A stretch of DNA of 12,677 bases from contig CALFXA010000098.1 in the NCBI GenBank assembly GCA_937928015.1, positions 1 to 12,677 of the forward strand. The letters are read 5' to 3'. The translations under genes were made by a program, and so were the position numbers. The notes below the pieces were generated by a model. The model saw only the letters and a list, made by a program, of their open reading frames with translations. It was not told where the DNA came from and did not search any database. The DNA comes from an uncultured Anaerolineales bacterium (GTDB lineage: Bacteria > Chloroflexota > Anaerolineae > Anaerolineales > Villigracilaceae). This document shows positions 6,684 to 12,677 of this stretch, piece after piece. Position 1 is the stretch's first letter; each line of letters starts with the position of its first letter.

Positions 6684-9542
6684 ATGAAACCTTCCCAGAA
6701 ACTCTGGAAGCGAATCTTGTCGCTGCTGGCTTTGACAGTGGTGATCCTGTCGGCTGTGCAACCCGCCGTGGATGCGGGAGCCCGGCCTCAGGTCCAGGGG
6801 CAGACGCCCGACGGCTCGCAGCAGATCGTGATTCGCCCGGTCAAGGTCGGGGTCAGCACGGTTCATCCCACCACCCCGCCGGTGGGGACGAATCCGCTCA
6901 TTCCGAGCCCGACCCAAAACTGGCTTGGCATCATGAACCATGACAATTTCCAGCCGTTTGGAACCCAGGTGTTGACCAATCCGCCCTACATGACCGGGGA
7001 TATTGGTCCCTCACACTATATCGAAGCTGCGAATAATTTGTTCCGTATTTTTAGCCCTGGCACGGGAGAGGAGTTATGGTCTCAGACCATCAGTAAACTC
7101 TTCGAAGGTTTTGGCGGCATGTGCGAGAATAATGACGATGGTTCGCCGATGGTGATTTACGATCATCTGGCCGACCGTTGGGTCATCAGCCAGATGGCGC
7201 GCAGCACCGTGTATCCGAGTTTTGAATATCATCAATGTGTGGCGGTTTCCACTACTGAAGACCCGGTGCAAGATCCCTGGTATCTGTATGATTACGTCAT
7301 CACCAGTCCCGGCGTACAGATGTACTCGGCTCCCAAGCTGTCCATGTGGTTGAACGGATATTACCTGGCCCTCGACGAATGGCAGTATGACACAGTCAAT
7401 AACAAGTGGAACTATGTCGGGCAGGGCGTGGGCGTGTTCGAACGCTCCAAGATGCTGCTCGGCCAGCATACTGCTGCCATGATCTATCTGGATTTGAGAA
7501 GCAATACTACTCTGCATCGCATGTTGCCTGCCGACCTGGACGGCACCCCACCGCCTGCGGACACCCCGGGCCTATTTCTACAGATGGACGATAACAATCG
7601 CGGTGATTCCGCCGACCAGCTCGAAGTCTGGCAGTTGATTCCAGACTGGACGAACTACATCGTCGCCTGGGGACAGGCCAAGACATTGGGGGTGAACGCT
7701 TTCAACTCCAAATTCACCTGCCAGAATACTTCGCCCTTCAATGACTGCATCCCGCAACCGGGCGTGACCTCTGACAAGTACCTGGACGTGATCTCCGATC
7801 GACTGATGTTCCGCGCACAGTATCGTTACATGAATGGGAAAGGCAATTTGGTGCTGAACCAAACCGTCAACGTCGGCTCGGACAAGGCGGGCCTGCGTTG
7901 GTATCACCTGCAAACCAATCAGATCAGCGGCTGGGAAGTGGCGGATCAGGGGACTTATTCTCCTGACACGGATAACCGTTGGCTGGGTAGCGCCGCCATG
8001 GACGCCAGTGGCAACATCGCCATTGGTTACTCGGTTGCAAGCGCCACCACCTATCCGTCTATCCGCTACACCGGGCGGCTGGCGAGTGACCCGGCGGGTA
8101 CGCTCCCGCAGGGTGAAGGCGTGATCCAGGTTGGTGCGATGGCTCAAACCGATACCGCCAGCGTTTGGGGCCCTCTCAGTTCTCTTTCGGTCGATCCGGT
8201 GGATCAATGTTCGTTCTGGTACACTGGCGAATATATCGGCAACGACCTGCCGACCGGTGTTGTCGGTTCACCCATTGTCAGTTGGCAGACCCGCGTTGCC
8301 AAATTCGATCTTGGCGCAGGCAACTGTACCACGCCCACGCCCATCACCATCAGCGGTTTCGTGTTGGATGCGTTGTCGGGTGATCCAATCCCTAATGCCG
8401 TTGTAGTGACAGATACTGGCTATATGACCAAAAGCGGCCTCGATGGAATTTATACCCTGAGAGGCCTGCCCGCCGACACAGTCACAGTGACGGCCAGCGC
8501 CACGGAACACAACTCTGCCTCGCAATCCGTTACTCCGCCGGCCGTGGAAGTGAATTTCAATCTAATCTTGTCACTTGATAACTTTAACGGTGCGGTGAAT
8601 ATTCCTGAGATTCCGTACATGGACAATCAGGATACCACCCTGGCTACTTCCGCTGCCGACGACCCGCTCCTGACCAACGCTTGCGGCCTGCCTGCGAACG
8701 CCAAGGGCAGTGCTACGCTTTGGTATTCGTTCACGCCCACCGCCAATCAATTAGTCTACATGGATACCTACACCTCTGACTTCGACACCTTCATTGCGGT
8801 GTGGACTGGCACGCGTGGAAATCTGGCGTCGGTCATCTGTAACAACGATGCAGGCGGGACCAAACAGTCGGCCCTGACCCTGAACGCGATTAAGGATACC
8901 ACCTACTACATCGAGGTTGGACAGGCTACCACCATCGCCCCGGTTGGTGGCAATCAGAGATTCCACCTGGCCACCTTCTCGGATGTCTCGGGCGGGCATT
9001 GGGCCTGGCGCTATATCGAGGGGTTGTTCAAGGCCAAGGTTACAGGTGGATGTTCTGTTTCCCCCGTGTCTTATTGTCCAAGTTCCACCGTCACTCGTGA
9101 CCAGATGGCGGTCTTCTTATTGCGCGCCGAGCATGGCTCAGCCTACAACCCACCCCCCGCGACCGGCGTCTTCGCTGACGTGCCTACGAACTTCTGGGCC
9201 GCGGCCTGGATCGAGCAACTGGCGGCCGAAGGCATTACCGGCGGGTGCAGCGTTACTCCGAAACTGTACTGCCCATCCACGTCTGTCACCCGCGACCAGA
9301 TGGCGGTCTTTCTGTTGCGGGTTAAGCACATCAGTATACCTGGGTATACGCCGCCCGCCCCGACCGGCATGTTCGACGACGTGCCGCTCAACCACTGGGC
9401 TGCGGCCTGGATCGAGCAATTGGCGAACGAGGGAATCACCGGCGGCTGCGGTAACGACAATTACTGTCCATCCACGTCTGTCACCCGCGACCAGATGGCG
9501 GTCTTCTTGGTGCGTACCGCCAACCTGCCATTGGCCCCATAA
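6684..9542 (+). CDS. Large secreted protein with beta-rich N-terminal region, carboxypeptidase-regulatory-like and PPC-like domains and three SLH repeats
   Basis: 952 residues. A signal peptide is plain: basic KPSQKLWKR, hydrophobic core, probable cleavage after AVDA near residue 31. Residues about 60-548 form an uncharacterised region rich in aromatic and Asp/Asn residues, with PMVIYDHLADRWVISQMA (155-172), a motif style seen in beta-propeller-like extracellular proteins. No catalytic signature is recognised. Residues about 553-628 resemble a carboxypeptidase-regulatory-like beta-sandwich (GFVLDALSGDPIPNAVV, GIYTLRGLPADTVTVTA). Residues about 632-765 resemble a bacterial pre-peptidase C-terminal (PPC-like) domain (TLWYSFTPTA, YTSDFDTFIAVW, TYYIEVGQ). 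Three SLH repeats follow (about 766-815, 830-885, 897-947), each with a TRDQMAVFL helix and a GGC...YCPS cysteine pair. It is presumably exported by Sec and held on the wall by its SLH repeats, perhaps as an S-layer-associated or adhesin-like protein. The gene has its own promoter region and ribosome binding site and is followed by a hairpin. Function of the N-terminal region is unknown. Confidence 0.88.
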   Translation: MKPSQKLWKRILSLLALTVVILSAVQPAVDAGARPQVQGQTPDGSQQIVIRPVKVGVSTVHPTTPPVGTNPLIPSPTQNWLGIMNHDNFQPFGTQVLTNPPYMTGDIGPSHYIEAANNLFRIFSPGTGEELWSQTISKLFEGFGGMCENNDDGSPMVIYDHLADRWVISQMARSTVYPSFEYHQCVAVSTTEDPVQDPWYLYDYVITSPGVQMYSAPKLSMWLNGYYLALDEWQYDTVNNKWNYVGQGVGVFERSKMLLGQHTAAMIYLDLRSNTTLHRMLPADLDGTPPPADTPGLFLQMDDNNRGDSADQLEVWQLIPDWTNYIVAWGQAKTLGVNAFNSKFTCQNTSPFNDCIPQPGVTSDKYLDVISDRLMFRAQYRYMNGKGNLVLNQTVNVGSDKAGLRWYHLQTNQISGWEVADQGTYSPDTDNRWLGSAAMDASGNIAIGYSVASATTYPSIRYTGRLASDPAGTLPQGEGVIQVGAMAQTDTASVWGPLSSLSVDPVDQCSFWYTGEYIGNDLPTGVVGSPIVSWQTRVAKFDLGAGNCTTPTPITISGFVLDALSGDPIPNAVVVTDTGYMTKSGLDGIYTLRGLPADTVTVTASATEHNSASQSVTPPAVEVNFNLILSLDNFNGAVNIPEIPYMDNQDTTLATSAADDPLLTNACGLPANAKGSATLWYSFTPTANQLVYMDTYTSDFDTFIAVWTGTRGNLASVICNNDAGGTKQSALTLNAIKDTTYYIEVGQATTIAPVGGNQRFHLATFSDVSGGHWAWRYIEGLFKAKVTGGCSVSPVSYCPSSTVTRDQMAVFLLRAEHGSAYNPPPATGVFADVPTNFWAAAWIEQLAAEGITGGCSVTPKLYCPSTSVTRDQMAVFLLRVKHISIPGYTPPAPTGMFDDVPLNHWAAAWIEQLANEGITGGCGNDNYCPSTSVTRDQMAVFLVRTANLPLAP
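9273..9310 (+). repeat. 38-bp exact direct repeat, copy 1 (SLH repeat 2)
   Basis: Identical over 38 bp to 9468-9505. It encodes the PSTSVTRDQMAVF helix of the second SLH unit. A related but diverged stretch in SLH unit 1 shares the GACCAGATGGCGGTCTTCT core. Recent duplication or gene conversion between SLH units would explain this. Confidence 0.92.
9468..9505 (+). repeat. 38-bp exact direct repeat, copy 2 (SLH repeat 3)
   Basis: Second copy of the 38-bp segment at 9273-9310, 195 bp downstream and in the same reading frame, encoding the same helix in the third SLH unit. Confidence 0.92.
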
Positions 9543-9566
9543 GCGGACGACTTCCCCAACCCTTTC

Positions 9567-9603
9567 GATGGCTCCTCATCCGTGTGACGGGTGGGGAGCC
9601 ATC
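9567..9603 (+). terminator. Long hairpin after the SLH gene (terminator-like, no T tract)
   Basis: GATGGCTCC (9567-9575) pairs perfectly with GGAGCCATC (9595-9603). The stem continues with eight more pairs, two of them G-T, around a GTG loop, so about 17 bp in all. It lies 24 bases after the SLH stop. Only TCTGATG follows, not a T run, so it may be a factor-dependent terminator or an mRNA-stabilising 3' structure. Confidence 0.65.
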
Positions 9604-9629
9604 TCTGATGACTGGATTGTGAGGCACCC

Positions 9630-10709
9630 GTGCTGAGAAGCCGACTCAAGAACATCGTCTTTATCCTGTGGCTCTGGCTCCAGAATCGAGTATTTGCCCG
9701 AATCAAACATCCCAGCCTGACAAGCCTGCGGGTGTTCTACATCGGCGGCTACTGGCGCGGACCCAACGACGTGGTAGCCATGATGCTCGACGGCCTGGAG
9801 ACGCTGGGCGTGCAGGTCTTCGAGTTCAATACCGACGAACATTTCGACGCGCTCGATGTGGAGAATCCGCCCTATGACCGCGGCACCTCGGGGCCCGTCT
9901 GGCTGGTGTGGGAACGGGTGGCGCCGTCCATCCTGAGGTTCCGCCCGCACCTGATCATCTGCAACGCGGGCGGGCTGAGCTTCCGCCCAAAGGGCGTGGC
10001 GGCCCTGCGCGGGTGGGGAATCCGCCTGCTGGGAATCGCCCTGAGCGATCCCGAGGTCTACGAGGTCACCACCAGCCGCATCTGTCACAACTTCGACGTG
10101 TACTACACCATTGTCAAGGAGTTCGTGGAGCGTTACCGCAGCGCGGGCGTGGACGCCCACCGCCTGCCCATCGCCACCAGCGACATCTTCTTCCGCCCCA
10201 TGCCGTCCCGCCCTGAATACGCGTGCGAGGTGCTGATGCTGGGCGCGGTGCACGAAGACCGCATCGAACCTGTCCGCGCGCTGGTGGAGCATTTCGACAC
10301 CCATGTCTACGGCGAGAACTGGGAGAAGTACGGCTTCCACAACCGCGGATTTCTGTATGGCGAGGACACGCTCAGCGCTCTGAACAGCGCGAAGATGGCG
10401 ATCATCTTCCCGCGCACGGTCTCGGGCTTCAAGGCCGTCAAACTGGGTATCTTCGATTTCTTCGCCGCGGGCGGACTGGTCATCACCGAGGATTTCCCCG
10501 ACCTGCACGAATACTTCGAGGTCGGCAGGGAGGTCATTGCCTTCACCGACACCGAGGACATGCTGAAAAAGGTCCGCTATTATCTCGACCACCCCGACGA
10601 GGCAGACGCCATCCGCCAGGCGGGACGCAAACGAGTGGTGGAAAATTACACCTGGAAGAAGGCCTGGCCCGCCATCCTGAAGACAGCCTTGCCCCTGGCG
10701 GATTCCTGA
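9630..10709 (+). CDS. CgeB-like glycosyltransferase (GT-B fold, Glyco_trans_1_2 type C-terminus)
   Basis: 359 residues from a GTG at 9630 with GAGG upstream; no ATG occurs before residue 51, inside the first domain. Residues 1-30 are basic and hydrophobic (NIVFILWLWLQNRVFARIK), suggesting membrane association. The first Rossmann-like domain starts at LRVFYIGGYWRGPND (33-47) and includes FRPHLIICNAGG (104-115). The C-terminal donor domain is clearer: CEVLMLGAVHEDRIEPV (199-215), then YGENWEKYGF (227-236), LNSAKMAIIFPR (251-262), KLGIFDFFAAGGLVITED (271-288) and a closing helix HPDEADAIRQAGRKRVVENYTW (321-342). This order is typical of CgeB-like glycosyltransferases. It probably transfers a sugar from a nucleotide donor during surface glycan or glycoprotein assembly. 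The donor is unknown; dTDP-rhamnose is possible only from context. Confidence 0.8.
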   Translation: MLRSRLKNIVFILWLWLQNRVFARIKHPSLTSLRVFYIGGYWRGPNDVVAMMLDGLETLGVQVFEFNTDEHFDALDVENPPYDRGTSGPVWLVWERVAPSILRFRPHLIICNAGGLSFRPKGVAALRGWGIRLLGIALSDPEVYEVTTSRICHNFDVYYTIVKEFVERYRSAGVDAHRLPIATSDIFFRPMPSRPEYACEVLMLGAVHEDRIEPVRALVEHFDTHVYGENWEKYGFHNRGFLYGEDTLSALNSAKMAIIFPRTVSGFKAVKLGIFDFFAAGGLVITEDFPDLHEYFEVGREVIAFTDTEDMLKKVRYYLDHPDEADAIRQAGRKRVVENYTWKKAWPAILKTALPLADS

Positions 10710-10722
10710 CCCCCCTCCTGCC

Positions 10723-10751
10723 TGCCCCCAAATCCATAGGATTTGGGGGCA
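10723..10751. terminator. Perfect palindromic hairpin between convergent genes
   Basis: TGCCCCCAAATCC (10723-10735) and GGATTTGGGGGCA (10739-10751) form a perfect 13-bp stem with an ATA loop. It lies 13 bases after the glycosyltransferase stop and 25 bases beyond the end of the convergent minus-strand gene, so it may end transcription from both sides. There is no T run on either strand, so a repeated palindromic element is an alternative. Confidence 0.6.
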
Positions 10752-10776
10752 CCTAAAGGTATGCTTCGCGAAGGTG

Positions 10777-12677
10777 TCACGAAGTGATGGTGGGGGCGAT
10801 TGCCTCGCGAACATCCTTCAAAATTTCCCCGCCTTCGCATTTCATCAATTCATCAAACAACCGTAGCACGGACTTGACCACGCCCGCGTGTGGCGCGATC
10901 TTCCGCGCCTTGCGGAAGGTTTCGATGGCCGCATCAATTTCCGTGGGGGCGGATTCGGCGAATTGTGTACGGGCGACCCGGCGGGTCGCCCCCACGGTTA
11001 ACGCCAACCCGCAAATCGCCAACCCCTTCGCATCCAGCGCATCATAATACTCCGCCGTCTTGGACAGAATCTCATCCGCCTGCCCAATCGCGCGGACGAA
11101 GGCTCCCCGTGCCGCGACCGCCTCCCCCTGCCGCAAGGCGATGATTCCGTGCAGGGCGCTGGCATTGTGATTGTTTTCTGGCACATCATATTGAAGCGCG
11201 GCTTCGATGGTAGCGCGGGCATTGACCAAATCATTTTGGAAAAGGTGGGTCTGCGCTAATCCACAACGAGCACCATTTTGGGTTTGTGGAAATGAAATTT
11301 CATCAGCAATTTGGACGGCTCGCTGATAATTCTCCTTGGCTTTTTGATATTCGCTAATAATTAGCCAGGTAGCACCCACATTTCCAAAAACAATTGATTC
11401 TCCTCCTCGATCTTCAATCTCCTGTTTGATCAAAATAGATTTTTGATAATACTCAATCGCCTTTTTGAAATCCGCAATAACAAAATAATTACTTCCCAAA
11501 TTTGATAGTTGATTGCTTTCGGTTCTTCGGTCTTTGATTTCCTGCGCAATCTTTAAACATTCTTCTTGATGTTTCATCGCTTTTTGATTGTCCCCTAAAT
11601 ATCCGTAGACACTTCCTATATTGCCGAGAACCGCCCCTTCACCTTGACGGTCACCTATTGCGCGGAGAACCACTAATGCCCGTTGGTAGAATTCGATGGC
11701 TTTCTGAGTATTTCCCAATTGGATGTACATGTTGCCTAACCCATAAAGCCAATTTCCCTCTCCTCTTTGATCGCCGATCTCGTGAGCGATATCCAATGCA
11801 TTCTCATAGAATTCAAGGGCTTTGCTAACATCGCCTAAATTATCATATGCATTTCCAAGTTCTCCAAGCCATACACTTTCCGCTTGACGATTCTTTGAAT
11901 TTCTTGCAAGTTCAAGAGCCTTTTTATAGTTTTTTATCGCTTGATTAACTCTTCCTGTAGCATTTAATACTTTTCCTGCATTGCCAATGTTAATTCTGGC
12001 AAGAGTAGGGTCATTTATTTTTCCTTCAAGTTTTTCGCGCGTTTCAATCACTAAGCGATAATGTCCCCACAAGAGCAGGTAATCATCATCTAATTCAGTC
12101 ACCACACTCGCCGCCGTATCATAATCGCCAGAGGCACAGCGCAGATCAAACTCCGCCAGTTGTGCGGAAAGGTCATCCAGTTTTTTCCATTCCGCGCGGG
12201 GTTTGCGGGCTTGGGCATAGTAACTAGCGGCGCGGTCAGTTAATCCAATTTGTGTGAAATCGTTTCGTTCTTTTCGCGGGGGTTGCATTCCCATCTGTCG
12301 GTAAAGTTGAGCCAGTTCAGGATTATCAACTTTAATTTCATCACCTTTGGCTAAAAGATTGAAAGCAAACTCCCGATCCACAGGATGTAAATAAAACCGT
12401 CCGCTCTCCTTGCGGGCAAAGTGCATGTTTGCCAGACGCTGCAAAATCGGCGCGCTGTCAATCGCGGGAGTGCTTGGCGCGAGCAAATAGTCCACGGCGG
12501 CGGGGGTCACGGGTCGGTTATAGACCGCCAGCGCCTGCATCACCTTTTGCGCGTTCGTGTCCAAACGGTTGAAGGCTTCACCCACGTAGGCTTGCACCAC
12601 CTGCTCGGGAAGGATGGGCAGGTCGAGCAACTCCTGCAACGTGGTAAAACGGTCGGTGCGCAGCGCGGCGTACAGCG
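10777..12677 (-). CDS. STAND-type winged-helix and TPR protein, C-terminal part (N-terminus beyond window)
   Basis: The frame is open from the right edge (LYAALRTDRFTTLQELLDLP) to a TGA at 10779-10777, about 633 codons, so the gene enters from outside. The TTG at 12639 is not a believable start because conserved-looking sequence continues above it. Counting from that codon, residues about 14-98 look like the winged-helix segment that follows an NB-ARC-type ATPase (EAFNRLDTNAQKVMQALAVY; HPVDREFAFNLL). A helical linker follows to about 215. Then come about seven TPR units (about 218-480) with a strict 40-residue period, the LGNAYDNLGD-type element recurring at 261, 301, 341, 381 and 421. The C-terminus (RKARKIAPHAGVVKSVLRLFDEL) is a conserved-looking cap. 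Residues about 549-559 come from a GC palindrome in frame. Such proteins are usually signal-sensing ATPases, some of them antiphage. The ATPase and any effector domain are not visible here. Confidence 0.8.
   Translation of the reverse strand, partial: LYAALRTDRFTTLQELLDLPILPEQVVQAYVGEAFNRLDTNAQKVMQALAVYNRPVTPAAVDYLLAPSTPAIDSAPILQRLANMHFARKESGRFYLHPVDREFAFNLLAKGDEIKVDNPELAQLYRQMGMQPPRKERNDFTQIGLTDRAASYYAQARKPRAEWKKLDDLSAQLAEFDLRCASGDYDTAASVVTELDDDYLLLWGHYRLVIETREKLEGKINDPTLARINIGNAGKVLNATGRVNQAIKNYKKALELARNSKNRQAESVWLGELGNAYDNLGDVSKALEFYENALDIAHEIGDQRGEGNWLYGLGNMYIQLGNTQKAIEFYQRALVVLRAIGDRQGEGAVLGNIGSVYGYLGDNQKAMKHQEECLKIAQEIKDRRTESNQLSNLGSNYFVIADFKKAIEYYQKSILIKQEIEDRGGESIVFGNVGATWLIISEYQKAKENYQRAVQIADEISFPQTQNGARCGLAQTHLFQNDLVNARATIEAALQYDVPENNHNASALHGIIALRQGEAVAARGAFVRAIGQADEILSKTAEYYDALDAKGLAICGLALTVGATRRVARTQFAESAPTEIDAAIETFRKARKIAPHAGVVKSVLRLFDELMKCEGGEILKDVREAIAPTITS
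10965..10995. repeat. Small GC-rich palindromic element inside the TPR gene
   Basis: GGGCGACCC (10971-10979) and GGGTCGCCC (10983-10991) form a perfect 9-bp stem with a GGC loop, flanked by GTG (10965-10967) and CAC (10993-10995). On the minus strand it is translated in frame as VGATRRVAR. The shape and sequence resemble dispersed REP/MITE-like palindromes I recall from Chloroflexota genomes; that comparison is from memory. Confidence 0.7.
11200..11990 (-). repeat. Tandem 120-bp TPR-coding repeats
   Basis: This stretch codes for six to seven degenerate TPR units with an exact 40-residue (120-bp) spacing of the small-residue turn (LGNAY, LGNMY, IGSVY, LGSNY, VGATW). It is AT-rich compared with both ends of the same gene: G+C by hand count is 33% at 11341-11400 and 28% at 11461-11520, against 65% at 10921-10980 and 67% at 12481-12540. 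Confidence 0.85.

Noticed and set aside
8917..9636. 239-residue plus-strand frame with repeats, overlapping the end of the SLH gene
   Set aside because: It is a frame-shifted reading of the SLH repeats; its own repeats are a by-product of the DNA repeats there.
11200..11990. CRISPR-like array suggested by regular 120-bp spacing
   Set aside because: The period is 40 codons, the repeats are degenerate at DNA level and code for TPR helices; there is no short identical repeat with unique spacers.

Overview
The window looks like a piece of a Chloroflexota (Anaerolineae-like) chromosome or metagenomic contig. I infer this from family style, not from a database search. The pointers are a bactofilin-type membrane protein of the kind common in that phylum, a secreted beta-structured protein ending in three SLH repeats with paired cysteines, and a STAND-type TPR protein carrying a small GC-rich palindrome of the kind scattered through such genomes. 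No rRNA, CRISPR array, transposase or phage gene is visible.

Layout. (1) Positions 1 to about 570 hold a minus-strand fragment of a DUF4954-like left-handed beta-helix protein. It runs off the left edge and has no natural start. (2) From about 562 to 1236, on the plus strand, lies the membrane half of a bactofilin-type protein whose N-terminal half is missing. The two genes meet head to head at about 555-590, each without its N-terminus, which marks a rearrangement or an assembly chimera. (3) 1237-1536 holds a strong intrinsic terminator, a consensus sigma-70 promoter, tRNA-Lys(CTT) with encoded CCA, and a second terminator. (4) 1537-6534 is one tightly packed plus-strand operon: ABC-2 polysaccharide exporter permease, its ATPase, then rfbC, rfbB, rfbA and rfbD, the four dTDP-L-rhamnose genes. 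(5) 6684-9542 encodes a 952-residue secreted SLH-anchored protein with its own promoter region and a strong ribosome binding site. (6) 9630-10709 encodes a CgeB-like glycosyltransferase. (7) 10777 to the right edge, on the minus strand, holds the C-terminal part of a winged-helix/TPR protein, probably a STAND NTPase whose ATPase domain lies beyond the window.

How the parts work together. Regions 4 to 6 read as a cell-surface module. Glucose-1-phosphate and dTTP are turned into dTDP-L-rhamnose; a rhamnose-containing glycan is probably exported by the ABC-2 transporter; a glycosyltransferase is nearby; and a large SLH protein is probably held on the cell wall. That the exported glycan anchors the SLH protein is only an inference. 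The STAND-like gene is transcribed toward this module and appears unrelated, possibly part of a defence or signalling island.

No clearly new system is complete in this window. The points most worth a second look are the head-to-head junction near 575, the compositional mosaic of the TPR gene, the in-frame palindrome in that gene, and the uncharacterised N-terminal region of the SLH protein.
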